Notes under the pieces: model-generated
What the model saw: only the letters and a program-made list of their open reading frames with translations
What the model was told of the DNA's origin: nothing
The model's database searches: none
Shown: positions 10,593 through 22,340 of the stretch, one piece after another
Position numbering within the stretch: the first letter of the stretch is position 1
How the letters are laid out: each line of letters starts with the position of its first letter
Made by a program: the position numbers and the translations under genes
Origin: Nereocystis luetkeana
Taxonomy: Eukaryota > Sar > Phaeophyceae > Laminariales > Laminariaceae
Length of the DNA: 64,000 bases
Reading direction: 5' to 3'
Assembly: GCA_031213475.1 (NCBI GenBank)
Contig: JARUPZ010000006.1
Location: 3,687,501 to 3,751,500, forward strand

Positions 10593-13152
10593 TTTGTTGT
10601 GACAACAGCGTTGTTTCTCTTGTTCGACGGGCATGAGCTGTGCCGGATCTAGGATTCCGGATGGCTTATCAGTACTCGTACGCCGGAGGTATGAAGAAAA
10701 AAAGCCAAACGCCGATCATAACGACCACGAAGGAGTTCACCGAGAAGTCATGATAACCCTTGCGCCGCTGAAAGTATCGTCCCAAACACCTATTTATTCC
10801 AAGGACGATGCCCCTGACAGATGGCTGCAGTTCTTGAGGGTGGGGTTACAATTGAAACAAGAAGCAAGAAGGAACATGAATTTGGTTTCGTTTGTGTTCG
10901 CATGAATTTGTGCAGTGCAGCGAAGACGACAACGGCAAAAGGTGATCGAGCATTTCGACAATCTAGAACCCGGCGATCGAGAAACACCAACCGGCAGACA
11001 GACACTATGGTGCTTCGACCTCGCGACGTGGTTGAGTCCCTCACGGAATTATTGGCGCATCTGTCGTTCACGCCCATGGCCGAGCTGTTGTTTCACCGAA
11101 ATGTACCGCCCAGCCCCATTCCAGAGAGCGCATGAAGGAATCTCTTCGCTATCTGCAGTGGAGCTCTTCTTGTCGCTCGAGGTCAAGGGAATCGCTCAGC
11201 TGCTCTTTGTGGTTCTTATGTCAGAGATTTCCCGGAGATGTACGCTGTTTCGTGTCCGTATCAGCTGTATGTCGGGAGCAATGTGTGTCGTTCTGTCCTG
11301 CTGTGCTCTTTTGGCGTGGGCACTTATGTTTTCGCCATCCACTAGGGTTTGGGTGATTGTGAGGGTTCGTACGTATGAACCGGGCTGAGAGTTCAGGTTT
11401 TAGAGGTTCTGTGTTTGAGCATACAGTGCGGATTGCTCCTTTTATCAAACGGGAAAAGTAGAAAAGGGAGACGATTCTCCCAAGGCCGTATTTAACGCCA
11501 GGGTTATATCCGGCCTTTTTCCGTTTTGAGATAAGTCACGCCCTTGGGGCCAACCATAACGACGAAACCAGTGCAACGCCCCAGCCTCGCACGAACGCTC
11601 GCTTGATAGACGAAGAAGGTTCACAATCCCTCTGATGCACCAACGAACATCGTATGTATACTCGTATATACTGGTATGTGTCCGATATACTCCAGACGAA
11701 AAATCTAACTATATATATATGATATTTTTTGCTTCACGACATGTCGCTCACTCACGGTTAGCAGCCCTGCCAAGGAAAGCGAACCCCGCCGCATGAAGGC
11801 AATGCAGTATGCTGTACCCGCTCATAAGCACCATGCTGAGGACATGTGTGAGGGCGGTTAGCTTTGTTTACCGAAGGGGGTATGGCGCTGTATCCGCTCG
11901 TTTTCGTGCGAACATTTCACATTGAATCCCAGCAGCCGGAGTTGACGCGAACAGCAGCGCCTCCTGGCATACACCCAACGAAACCGTCAAGGTTGAACTG
12001 TTTTGCATGCATTCTGCCCGTGGACAAACACTTTCTCTAGTGAAAAGTCCCTCGACGAGAACGACGCATACGGAAGGTACCGATAGGTATGTTTTGCATC
12101 TATACATAGAAACATTTGTCGCCCGCGTCTCGGCGGGCTGTTTGCTCACGGGCACTTTCAAGCGTGCTGTCCGCTTTGCACGGTCATACGTAAAGGAAAC
12201 GCCTAAAAAGGCATCGTTACCAGCCAGTGTCTCGGCAAAGTCGTTTGTTCGGCATCTCGGGGTATTTCAGGGGGGTGAGCACATAAACGAACATCTCAGA
12301 CAACCAACACTGTGGGAGCGTCGATTGTTCGGAATCTCGAGCAATGTGGTGCACTTTTGACTCACCATCTAACACAACCATAGCAAGAGTACGCGTCGGT
12401 CAACACCTTTGTTCACGTTCAATCGGGAGAGAACTATTGCTTTGTCATTCGCGCTAACCCTCTGTTCTCCGTCCACGCATATTTTCGATTTTTTTCAACT
12501 TGTTTGCAAAGTGACCCATATCCCAGGCAACGTCGGGCACATACATCAACTTGCACGTAGCATTGCTGCCCGCATTTTGCGGCGACCGCTAGCCCAACCT
12601 CCCCGATCCCTGTGGGCACACGTAGGGCCCTGCAGGCGCCAGCCCGCCCTTTCGCGCCCCCCCTGGAATGTTACCAGAGAGTGTACTGTTCCCTACCCAC
12701 GGTAGTTGACCTAGCATACCACTCGTTTCTTAGATACCCCCCCCCCTTGACCGGTGCGCCTTCCACAAGTATCATAAGGAAGATCACACAAGGTCGGTTC
12801 GCCTTCCGAACAGTACTAAAAATTATATCGCCAGGGGGTCCTCACAAGAATAGCCTTCGGAGCCGGAGTTCATGCAAAACAGCAGCGGAGACGGACTGGG
12901 CCCGTCGACACGGGCAGCTCACCGCCGTGGGCAGAACGCGACTGTGGCCCCGGCAAGGCCGGCATCCCTGGCACAACCTGCTGACGTGCCCTGAGTCACG
13001 AATGCCACGATGGAATCTTATTTCGCCAGTCCTCAGAACGGCTTCATCGCGCCTGCACCCCAACGCAGAGGCAGCAGAGTCTGACAAGCTAGCCAGTCAC
13101 AGCAAGTCGTGCCGCACCAAGCACAGCATTACTCCCCTTGTTATCACTCCTT
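10593..13152. other. No recognisable gene
   Basis: An open frame at 10,915-11,388 (157 codons) has one hydrophobic stretch near its C-terminus but no recognisable family. A TA-rich tract lies at 11,650-11,730. 12,240-12,640 resembles 29,760-30,130 as a diverged repeat: both have a CTTTTG(A/G)CT(C/A)ACCATCTAAC block followed by related short blocks. Confidence 0.45.
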
Positions 13153-13691
13153 CCCCCCCCCCCCTATGAAGTATAGGTTGGGTTGGCGTCGAATGGCAAC
13201 GACACTGTAAAACATGCCGCTTACTACGTGAGCTAGATAACCAGGGTGCCTTTTGTTTTTTTTGGCGGTCGCCCATAGCTGGCAGTAAAGTTAGATAATT
13301 TGTGCGAGGAAAATGAACCTTTACTCCGCACAAGAGAATCGGTCGTATCACGTTTTGGTTATGGTAAGGCACCCAAGAGGCAATTACACAGTACTCCCAT
13401 TACTGTCTCTGGAAGTGGCTACAACGGAAATTAAATGAACGAAGCTATCATCCATATGAAAGTCCGCCCCACAAGCGGTTCTTAGTAGGATGCAGCTCAC
13501 CTTTCACGCGACTCGCCGGACACCTCACGGAGATTCGCGCTTGGTGTAAGCAACGTCTGCCTGGTAGGTTGAAACCCGACATGCTCGGTCCCGGCATTGT
13601 AGGGATGCGAGGGTCTATGGCCATACGACTACGGCCATGAATGAGCTCGACTGCACCTCTCCTATCGAGTACACCCCCCCCCCCCCCCCCC
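13153..13691 (-). repeat. Oligo-G-bounded repeat, copy C
   Basis: Inverse orientation, flanked by C12 (13,153-13,164) and C18 (13,674-13,691). It contains the same blocks as copies A and B, including CATTGTAGGGATGCGAGG and AGTAGGATGCAGCTCACC. Having homopolymer C/G runs at both ends of an isolated copy argues that the G runs belong to the element. Confidence 0.75.
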
Positions 13692-14423
13692 TGCTGCCTG
13701 GGTGGGTGCGTGAAGTGTAGCAAATGCAACACGCCGTACTGCTGTCACCCCCGTCAACACCCTCCCCCCACACACAAGAAACCACCCCCAATGGTAAATA
13801 CATCAACACTCGAGGAAAGTAGGACCGATATCGCCGGGGTTCGTTAGATATGACCCGGCTACAGGAACCTACCCAGGGTGAGATACGAAGCACAACGCGT
13901 GACCAACCAGGGTTGCTTGGTGGGGCGAGTACGGTAGGGCCACCCTGATCTAAGATGTGAGCCAGGTGGCGTATTGTATCACGGAACGAAGCATACCCAC
14001 CATTTCGATTTACGACCTCAGATATTGTGCTCCGGCGAGGGCAGGGAGAAAAGGTGAACAGCGACCTGTTTGGTTCTGCGGCCAATACCCATGCTACTCC
14101 TCCGCTAGGCACTGCAAATTCACTCTGGACTTCAACCAAGCAGCGTACCTGGGCCTTTTTTGCGCGCCTAACCGTCGACAGCTTGCCTGTGAACATGCAT
14201 AATTATCGTACTATACGCCGCGACAGGATTCCATTGATGTATAACTGCAAGGAAATTGAACTGTGCCCGACACCTGCCACTGGTTCTTGTGCTTTGCCCA
14301 AGGAATGCCAGTTTCCCCTTGTGTCGTCCACTTGTACGAAAACAAGGTAAAACCTACTGCACTCCACCGCATGTGTCTTGGCTTCATTCTTCGCGCTGAA
14401 CAGGTACATGCGACGCAGCGCTC
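13692..14423. other. Upstream region of the first ankyrin-repeat gene
   Basis: No independent gene. The last 90 bases share blocks with the regions just upstream of the genes at 31,058 and 53,123 (AAGGTNTAACCTNCTGCAC-like). The paralogs therefore share a 5' flank that may be 5'-UTR or promoter. A minus-strand open frame (13,615-14,196) is not recognisable. Confidence 0.45.
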
Positions 14424-15419
14424 ATGGCCAACCCGCTGGTGGTAAGCGCTGATGTTGTCCTCCACTTAGCCGGCTTCGTCGAAGACCAGCAATACCTGTG
14501 GTTCGCGCCGGTTTCTTCCACCTGGAAAAAGGCGTGGGGGCGTCGTCCCACACTCACCCGTGCAGTTACGGCCCACTCCGGGATACCTCTGCTATGGGAG
14601 AGCTTTACGAGCGGCCTCAAGCGGACGGAGGCGGCGTGCGAGGCTGCTGTGTTGCTTGGCCGGCTGGATCTGCTCAAATTCGCCAAATGGTACGGCTGCC
14701 GCTGGCCCGATTCGCTGTACTCCAAAGCCGCAGAAGGAGGGCACGTTGATGTCATGGAGTGGGCACACGCGAATGGTTGTCGCTTAGACGGGGGCACGTG
14801 CAATGCCGCTGCTCGTGGGGGACACCTGAGGGCTCTCCAGTGGGCGCGCGCAAACGGCTGCCCCTCCAACGGAAGCACTTGCTATGAAGCCGCACTCGGA
14901 GGGCATCTGTTCATTGTGCAGTGGTTGAGGTCGATTGGCTGCGCATGGGATTATAGCACCTGCTACGGTTTTGCTTATGCGGGCCATTTGACTGCACTTC
15001 AATGGGCGCGAGCCAACCGCTGCGACTGGAACGAGTTTACATGCTCCGCGGCTGCGAAGAAGGGGCATCTACACGTCCTCCAGTGGGCTCGGGAGAACGG
15101 ATGTCGCTGGGGCACGTGGACATCCGAGAGTGCTGCTCGTGGAGGGCACCTACATATTCTTCAGTGGGTGCGAGCGAAAGGTTGCCCCTGGAACAAATCT
15201 ACGTGCGCTGCGGCTGCTCGTGGAGGGCATCTGGATGTGCTCCAGTGGGCACGTTCGAACGGCTGTCCCTGGAACGAGGAAACATGCAGAGAGGCCGCCG
15301 CCGGAGGACATCTAGACATCCTCAAATGGGCGCGCGAGAACGGTTGTCCTTGGGACTGGCTAACGTGCGGGAACGCCGATGTGGCAGGGTATGTGGAGAT
15401 TTCGAGTGGGCGCGGGTGA
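14424..15419 (+). CDS. Ankyrin-like repeat protein, C-terminus frameshifted
   Basis: 331 codons from ATG to TGA. Residues 1-75 form a conserved head (MANPLVVSADVVLHLAGFVE, then the APVSSTWKKAWGRR motif) that loosely resembles an F-box-like helix pair. About ten 27-residue repeats follow, of type GGHLxVLQWARxNGCPWNxxTCxxAA. These are shorter than the canonical 33-residue ankyrin unit but have the same helix-turn-helix core. Such repeats normally bind other proteins; the partner is unknown. Near 15,401 a base appears missing compared with the sister at 32,320 (GAGATTCTAGAG): restoring the frame would read EWARVNGCPEYV and stop at 15,442. It may still make a protein with a short altered tail. 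Confidence 0.75.
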   Translation: MANPLVVSADVVLHLAGFVEDQQYLWFAPVSSTWKKAWGRRPTLTRAVTAHSGIPLLWESFTSGLKRTEAACEAAVLLGRLDLLKFAKWYGCRWPDSLYSKAAEGGHVDVMEWAHANGCRLDGGTCNAAARGGHLRALQWARANGCPSNGSTCYEAALGGHLFIVQWLRSIGCAWDYSTCYGFAYAGHLTALQWARANRCDWNEFTCSAAAKKGHLHVLQWARENGCRWGTWTSESAARGGHLHILQWVRAKGCPWNKSTCAAAARGGHLDVLQWARSNGCPWNEETCREAAAGGHLDILKWARENGCPWDWLTCGNADVAGYVEISSGRG

Positions 15420-15560
15420 ACGGCTGTCCGGAGTACGTGTAATTTTGGAAGACCAGACCAATCGCGTTCACTCAGGCATTGCGACCATGGAAGCCGTTGG
15501 CAATACCGGCAACTATGTCGTGGTTGCATAGGCAGCAGCGAACGGATGCCCTCCTCCTAA
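15420..15560 (+). pseudogene. Remnant of extra C-terminal ankyrin repeat
   Basis: The segment around 15,478-15,548 resembles the end of the 53.1 kb gene: the block reading EAGNYDVVA then a stop, then AANGCPPP, corresponds to EAGNDDVVAWATANGCPES there. The downstream ATGTTGTCCA block also matches the 3' flank of that gene. The ancestral gene therefore ran further before the frameshift and stop. Confidence 0.5.
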
Positions 15561-17502
15561 GTACGAAATGCTGTCGTGAGGTATATATGTTGTCCAGCCG
15601 CATGTATACACATATGTTGGTAGTTTAGCATAATCGCGAGCCAATGCGTCTGTTGGGGTGCCAATATCATGATGAGTATGTATCGGTAGGCTGTGTTTCA
15701 TGTCAAACGCCAGTGGCTGGTATTCATCGCTATTCATTGGGTGTAGTGTATTTTGTTTTGTTTGCGGAGTATGGACGGCCGGTAGCCAGCCGCGCGTAGT
15801 TATCGTGTGACGGTTCGTTTAGGTTCGACCAATGGCGGATGACAGGAGAAGTCTTCAGAATACAGCAACGCGCAAAACATTGTGCTGCCGACACAGCTGT
15901 CCGCTGCGGATCTAGGGGGACAATATCTATCTTACAGCTCTTTGAAGGTACCGTGCGTACTGATAATGATTATTACCGGCACTCAAACAGTGGTGTGTGC
16001 TCCTCACTCATATGTACCAATAAAGGAGCCTATTCTTGCATAGTAGCACTGAATCACGTCGCAACAAATACAGTTCTGCTTGCGTTAATACCGGGCAGGG
16101 CGCTGATGTTTGCACGTCCAGGTGGACGAGAGAAAGAGGCATCACCCGTCCTCTCGTATCGCACGACCACCCCCCGAAAGCTTGTTCCTTGACTATCTAT
16201 CTTACGCTCCTGACCCGGTTAGCTCAGGGATCCTCGACATCCGTACCGGGTGGTTCTTATTTTCTCCTCGCGTATCACGCACCCGCGAGCATTCAGTGCT
16301 TCTCTTCTGAGCCCTACCCTACACCCTCCCTCCCTTCCCTCTCAAAATGTGATTGCCGACCCCTCCAACTTTCCCTACTGCGAAGCACCTCGCTTCTCCC
16401 GTCTTCGGTCGTCGATAACAACCTTCCAAACCGAAATAACCGCCATAAGATGAATGTAGTTCGTCGCTTGTTTCTTATTCCACTCTGTCGACTATGCACC
16501 GATCAGCAGCACAACAGCGAGCAACCGCAATCTCGCTACAGCACCGCCCCTTCAATGAAACCGCTTAGCACCTTGACGGCAGAGCGTCCACACCTCCCAC
16601 CCGACACCGTAGTCCCCCTAATGTCGCTCAGCTTCTACGAGCGAGAGTTGCATCTGGGAGGCGCATACCTCCCTACCCATCGCTTGACACACCTCGCCCC
16701 ATGTAGCCATGGTTGGCTTTGTGATTTTCGCCGCTCTCTTCACCTTCAATTCCGCACAATCCGAGCATTAGTAAGCACCAGTACTTTTAACAGCCTGGTC
16801 CCTGTCTCCCCACTCCAAGTACGGCCTCCAAGGTTTCCACCTGATCTGTGGTGCCCATCCGCCAGGCACCTCGCCCCCTCGTTTCCGTCCCCACTCCAGT
16901 CGCTTTTCGCTCGCCTTTCATGCCCTCCAGCTAACTCACCACGGACATTCCGCCGCTTTGTTTTGACCCGATTAGCTGCCCACCATACTGACAAACATAG
17001 CTACGTACGTATTCGAAATTACTGCAGCACACCCAGTTTTTACGAAAAATGCAAAAGTACCTATTCAAAGCGTTGTTTCAGCCGGATAGACTTCACATAT
17101 CGTTCATTGGTTTCTCTAAGGCAATGAAAATCGCGTATTTCTGAATACGAGTTTTGACTAGATGTGGGGGAATTGCTGCAGGCATCCCCTGTTTCGTTTG
17201 ACTTCGGAAACGAATTTATGTCGTACCGGTAATGTTCTTTTTTGATCAGTTCAAGAAAGATAAATCGGCAGAAACACGCGATTTCTGCACTTGAACTGGT
17301 TCCATTTTCTCAGCCCTGTTGAAAGCCGAACCTCTCGAACGTCGACGAATCAAAATCAAGGGATGTTAGACACATGCAGGAGGAGGCGTGTTTTTTTCGT
17401 TTTGCTGTAAACAATACGTGGCGCGAGAAATCACGCGCCAAACCTAGGGGAGCAAAGGCTGATATTTTATCTCGTCCCCCTGCCTGCATGGGTTCCAAAG
17501 AT
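15561..17502. other. No confident gene; pyrimidine-rich open frame
   Basis: A 363-codon open frame spans 16,036-17,127 (+), with its first ATG at 16,450. It lies in strongly C/T-rich sequence, where stop codons are rare on that strand, and the translation (Ser/Pro/Leu/Arg-rich) has no recognisable domain. A real gene is possible but not supported. TACCGGTA occurs near 17,224. Confidence 0.3.
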
Positions 17503-17993
17503 AACAACATATTCGCCTGATTGAGAGCGTAGTATCTGATTGAGAGCGAGGTTGCTCGATACGCTGTAGCCGGACTACCGCTGAGAGGTGGAGCTTGCTG
17601 TGTAGCTTGAATTGAAGGGCTAGCCCGTAGCTTCAAGCCGCTACCCTGGTCATCGTGTGGGAGTCTCTCGTTGTGGAGCTACAGCCGGGAGCAGAAGCTA
17701 CAGTAGAGCCCACCGCCCGAGGCGAAACAGTTTGAGGCAGGAATAATAGCCAATCTATCTGGGGAAATCTAGCAACTTGTCTAGCTCCTAGCTGCAGCAT
17801 CCGATGACGATGACACGCATATGCTCGCGACGCTGCTGACGAGACCTTCAATTTGCGCCGCTTCTTGGAATAAATAGCCCGTCCCCTACTTACCAAGAAA
17901 TGGCAAGAAGAGGCGTCTGGACCCGAAATTTCAATTTATTTGGCTCTCGCTCTCAGTCAGATACTTCGCTCTCAATCAGGCGAAAATGTTGTT
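17503..17993. mobile_element. TIR element (491 bp) with AGAT target duplication
   Basis: The terminal inverted repeats 17,503-17,550 and 17,945-17,993 match with about three mismatches: AACAACATATTCGCCTGATT against AATCAGGCGAAAATGTTGTT inverted. The TIR itself contains a direct repeat of TGATTGAGAGCG. AGAT precedes the left end (17,499-17,502) and follows the right end (17,994-17,997), a likely 4-bp target duplication. There is no transposase, so it is non-autonomous. Confidence 0.7.
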
Positions 17994-20199
17994 AGATATG
18001 TTTCGACCGTATATGTTTTTTTCATGTCACCGGGAACTCAGCCCATCCTTACGTTTCCTCAAAATGTTTTCGTTCGTTCGAAATTTTCCATCGCAAATAA
18101 TAGACCAACGCGGCCGTAACAATTGCAACGAGCTTCAGAAACAGCGTAACCCGTCGCACATTTTTTTTCGTTGTTCTTCCTGTGTTTCTTGCCTTTCTCT
18201 GGTTTTCCCAAGAAGGCCATGTTCGCGAGCCTTTCGTACGCATCTTACAGGTTGCCCTAGGTTTAGGTCTGACCTCATTTGCCGTTCATGAGTTCCTCCC
18301 CCGCTTTCTGAATGTCCCCAAGCAGGCCGAGGTGATAGATTTCGTTATTTAGCGACTGTTTGCATTCCGCCCTCTTCCGCGCGACATTGCATAGATAGGC
18401 CGTAACGATGTCTGCTCATTGTATGTTTTGTGTTGTAGCGCGCTCAGTGTCGACGAAATCTCGCACGCGTCCTTTTCGCCCTCTTTTGTAGGCTATCGGG
18501 TCTTGACAGTCTTGGGTTCTCCCATTGCGCGATTTCCTGTATTCCGATACTGTTCTCACTATTCGAGTGAGTTCCGCCGCGCCGGTGCTTGTTCTGTTGT
18601 GTTAACCCCCCCCCCCGTTCGTTTTTCATTCCTTCGAAGCACTCCGTGCCTTCGCAGAGGGTAGTGTAATGTTTTTTTTTCTTTGTTTGTGTTTCGCTCT
18701 CAGGTGCTTTCGAAGGGCAAACATTGCTCGACTCGCCTTAGCTTATGTCGCTCCTGGGTACGCGGGCCACACCGCTTCCTCGAGTTTGGTTCCTCGGTTC
18801 AGCGTCCGCGTAGTTCTAGCTTGATTTTTCCTGCTTTCGCGTATCAGTACTTTCGGGCTTGTCGTTGTCTGATTCGCAATGCCCACGTTATAGTTGAGAG
18901 GATATACCCGCGGCCATGTTAGTTCAGTTTACACATTGGTTTCATCTTGTGTGCGCTAATCGGCTACAGCCTTGCAGGTAAAAAGTGTGGGAGTGGGTTG
19001 TGAAGTGCGGCATGTTCGATCCATTCATTCTTCGAATTCTCCGGATTGGTTCGGTTCTCGCCCGAGTTTTCTGTGAATCTGCGTATACGGCCCTTCGCGT
19101 GGGCTAGTGGTATGTTATCTCTCTCTCCTGTTGCGGCATTATGGCTTGTAGCTATCGTTCCCTCATCATACCTGGCAGGTGCTATCGTCTGCCTTTCTGA
19201 TGTAGGCCTCGCCCCTCCGTTCACAAGACATCTGACGAGGCAAGCAGCAACTAATACAAGAGCTTATAACTTCTAACATCAACCATCGTCAACCACCTCG
19301 TGTGAGTGACCAGAGCAGGGACAAAGGCATCACCTACCTCCTATTAACAGCAGCAACAGTAGTAGTAGCAGTTGGCCCCTAGGTTCATGCTGACACACAC
19401 ATAACACTCAAGTATTCGGGACGCGCGAAGGACAAATCTGCGGTGCGCAAAAACATGTCTGGCGCTCAGTAAGTACCTATGTGGTGCCCGAAAAATATGC
19501 GGGACGCTATGCTACGAATAGGTCTTAATCACGCGAATAGGTCTTCATCACGCGAAAAATGTTCAGTGTGCAGGACGTATGTATGTCCTGAATGGCCGCA
19601 AAAAGTATTCATCGCGCCCTGCGAGAGGATGGGGTGTCAAATCGCAAGCAGTGGGTGGTGACTCGATGTATCTTATTCTTTTTTAAGAAATACGTCAGCT
19701 GTGAGTTCGACTGATTAAATAGTTGATACTCAGCATTGCAAGCTGCACAATAATACGTCTCGTCTTTACATCCCATTTTTTACTGAATTTACAAATTAAT
19801 TGGATGATATGTCGTTCGCGCGTATTTTATACCTGGTATGTATTTCCTTGTCAAGGATATATATAGGCCAGTGACCCCCCTGGATGCTACCCGGGTCAAT
19901 AGGGCAATCCACCTAATCATTCTGCGCACTGCTACTATATAACTCGGATAAGGGAGGGTAATATGACTTTGCAACGTGTTGAAATATTTTCATTTTACAG
20001 ATAGATATGGATTAAACTGTTGAATTTTTGTATGGGGATGGCTCTAACTGTGAGTAATTTTTCCTCGGGATGAGCTGCTGCTGCTGTAGTCGCTGCTGCT
20101 GTGATGCTTGGATCGTATTTGATATGGCTCGAGGTGGCATCTAAATCAGGCATCGGTGCTCCCGAAATGATCTCTAAAATAATGCGAGCAGTGACGGAT
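17994..20199. other. No recognisable gene
   Basis: T-rich, without a recognisable coding family. 18,890-18,955 (ATACCCGCGGCC, TTAGTTCAGTT, TGATTTCAT-like blocks) matches 51,897-51,960, a short dispersed repeat pair. TACCTGGTA occurs at 19,830-19,838. Confidence 0.45.
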
Positions 20200-20300
20200 T
20201 CCGCCTCAGAAAGGAAGTAGCATGCCTTACTAGAGCGGGTATATTCAAATCGCAAACAATGGGTGGCCGCAGAAAGTAAATGCTACCTGGTATGCCCTAC
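20200..20300 (+). repeat. Tandem-repeat units (about 60 bp), detached part
   Basis: One and a half units of the array that resumes at 20,555: GCAGAAAG...AAATGC...TGCCCTAC, then GGGTATATTCAAATCGCAAAC. A SINE-like element (20,300-20,530) separates this part from the main array and may have inserted into it. Confidence 0.65.
20284..20292. other. TACCTGGTA insertion within a repeat unit
   Basis: This unit reads AAATGCTACCTGGTATGCCC, whereas the sister unit near 20,577 reads AAATGCTATGCCC. The difference is exactly 7 bp and equals CCTGG plus a second TA. It is an empty/filled site comparison for the over-represented word. Confidence 0.7.
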
Positions 20301-20530
20301 CTACTTTTTTTTTTTTTTTCATCACTTTTACTTTTCAGCCTAATTAGTAGGATTTTTTTTGCCCTCGACGACCTTATGGACAAGCCGTGGTCACAGGTGT
20401 CTACCCTTCTCCCCCCCGATACGTGCCTTTATTTTTTATCGCACATAGGGTTCAGCATTCCCACTGCTCGTCGATTTTCATCGAATGTAGCTAACTCACG
20501 CTCTCGCGCTTTCCGCTGATCAATTTTTTA
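20300..20530 (-). repeat. SINE-like repeat, inverse copy
   Basis: Inverse of the bodies at 6838-7050 and 61,130-61,370: it contains GTCGTCCCTTCTCC-like, GGGTTCAGCATTCCCACTGC and ATTTTCATCGAATG blocks. The tRNA-like head is mostly missing here. A long T run near 20,306 lies at its edge. Confidence 0.55.
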
Positions 20531-20554
20531 TGCAAGAACTTACTGGAGGACTAC

Positions 20555-20910
20555 TACTGCTGGCCGCAGAAAGGAAATGCTATGCCCTACCTACTAATAA
20601 AGGGGGTATATTCAAATAGCACACGATGGTTGGCCGTAGAAAGGAAATACCATGCCCTACTAGATGGGGTATATTCAAATCGTAGAACGATGGTTGGCCG
20701 TACAAGATAATGACCAAACCCTTTCGGGCGAAGCAGATTCAAATCGCAAAAAGGGATTCGCCGCAGAAGATAATCACTGAGCCCTTTCGGGCGAGGCAGA
20801 TTCAAATCGCAAACTCGGATTCGCCGCATAATATTTTTCGAATCGTAAACACTGATTTGCCGCAGAAAAGAATCACCACGTCTGGGCGAGGCATATTAAA
20901 ATCGCTAATA
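20555..20910 (+). repeat. Degenerate tandem array, about 60-65 bp units
   Basis: About six units sharing GGTATATTCAAATCGCAAAC, TTGGCCGCAGAAAG and GCCCTAC or CCCTTTCGGGCGA blocks. Two unit types are visible: an early one with ATGCCCTACTA and a later one with CCCTTTCGGGCGAGGCAG, which is itself palindromic (CCCTTTCGGG). No coding frame. Confidence 0.7.
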
Positions 20911-21024
20911 TTATAGTGGTTGGCAGGTCGAAGGCGGATATGCCAAACTCGGGAAAGTTGCACACCAGTACTGGGGGCGAGAGTGTTGTAAAGCTTTTGT
21001 TGGGTAGGCCTTTGGTGAACCTTT

Positions 21025-21122
21025 TACCAGTGTAGCCCAACGGGATAATACCTCAATATATATATGGCGTCTATCGGCAAGACATGGGTCGCTGGTCGTG
21101 AGTTCGAATCTCACGTCCACCA
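21025..21122 (+). other. tRNA-like segment with A-box and B-box matches
   Basis: TAGCCCAACGG (21,032-21,042) fits the pol III A box, and GAGTTCGAATC (about 21,100-21,110) fits the B box inside a 5-bp T stem (GTGAG...CTCAC), followed by GTCCACCA. However, the 5' acceptor expected from the A box does not pair with GTCCACC and no anticodon stem folds cleanly. It is either a decayed or intron-bearing tRNA gene or a SINE head; I favour a tRNA-derived relic. Confidence 0.35.
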
Positions 21123-21247
21123 TGACAACGCATTGAGAAGAAAAGTGAAATTCCTCAGGGGCGTTTGAAGTGGTTCACAGCAAATGGTGTTGCCAGTACG
21201 GCCCGGGCGGCACGCGGGGTCTGTTGTCGCAGATGACCTTGTCGGAA

Positions 21248-21799
21248 TTAATCTGGGGAAGAAGGTGCGCATTTCGACGCCAAGGGCGACTCGTCAATCT
21301 GATACAGAACGACGTGTCTCTCGAACCATGGTCTGCTAACCCTCCTTCGGTGTACGCTTTTCGCTCTCACAAACATCTGATAGCACCACAACGCCGGTCC
21401 AGCTTTCAGATCTACCATGGGCTTTTCCTTGTTTAGAGCCAAAAGGTGACGGTGTAGGGGAGTCTGGTGTCCTGCTCCGACAACACATACAAATTGAATG
21501 ACTCCAAGATGCCATCCTTCGGTGGCCATTTTGAAGCAGATGTGCGCTCCAATAATGTATTTCGTCAAAAACTCCGGTCCGTCCAGGATGCTGCTGCTGG
21601 ATACCCTGGTAATGCATAACCTGACGGACAGAAACCAAACCCTTGCAAACGATGGTCTGGCGTTGGTACGTTCGGGAACACGGAATATCGGCTCCTGCCT
21701 GTTGGATTTCATCGCTACACCAATGCTGGGTCTTATGCATTTTTTTTTAGTGATTGAAAAAGGCAGGAAGTCGGATTTTCCACCGGCAAAAAGCCACAC
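21248..21799 (-). pseudogene. Degenerate coding-like segment, unknown
   Basis: A 183-codon minus-strand open frame. One part (YIIGAHICFKMATEGWHLGV) has the look of a small beta-barrel segment seen in some transposon proteins, but I cannot name the family. An overlapping minus-strand frame is also open, so it may be chance. There is no start or partner domain. Confidence 0.2.
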
Positions 21800-22009
21800 C
21801 AGATCGGTGCGCCATGTGCCGTCTTATCGTGATTTTGGTTTTATTTCATGGGAGAACTAAAAGAACAGAACAGAACCGACATTTTGAACTCCCCGTGGAC
21901 CACGACACGAACGAGAGTCGCTCAGGCCGGGTTGGGCGATCAACAACCTTCACCACCAGCTCCTCGAAGGAAGGAACGGAATGTGGAACCTCCTGAAGAG
22001 CTGCGTAAG

Positions 22010-22340
22010 GGGTTTGCTACTCGTTACGACTTCACGGTTCCTCCAGCTCTCGTTCTACAGCAGAAACAAATACTTGGCTACAGTACAAGAAACCGAAAAT
22101 TCAAGCGCCTGGAACCACATTTTCAACCTTCAGCGGCAAGGTCCGGTATGAAGGAGGACACGAAAAGTGCTGTCGCTTTGGCACACTCACGGGAGTGCAC
22201 CAAGGAGCTCATACCCGGTCTGCGAAATTTTTGCTCGCCAGGAACGGTCGAGCTAGAGCAGACAAACGAAATGCCCTCGGGAAAAAAGGCGGCAGACGTG
22301 CTTCCATTGGCTTTGTTGTCGGGACTTTTTTGTGTTTTGT
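22010..22340 (-). repeat. Dispersed repeat L, copy 3
   Basis: Shares TTCAAGCGCCTGGAACCACA, AAGGAGGACACGAAAAGT, TTTGGCACACTCACGGGAGT and GGCAGACGTGCTTCCATTG with the copies near 6.5 and 7.2 kb. It includes the outer block ACTCGTTACGACTTC. Overlapping ORFs on both strands are not conserved between copies. Confidence 0.65.

Noticed and set aside
16036..17127. 363-codon open frame
   Set aside because: It lies in C/T-rich DNA where stops are rare on that strand, starts without ATG, and has no recognisable domain. Listed only as a possible frame.
21025..21122. Functional tRNA gene
   Set aside because: A- and B-box matches are good, but the acceptor stem and anticodon stem do not pair. Kept only as a tRNA-like segment.
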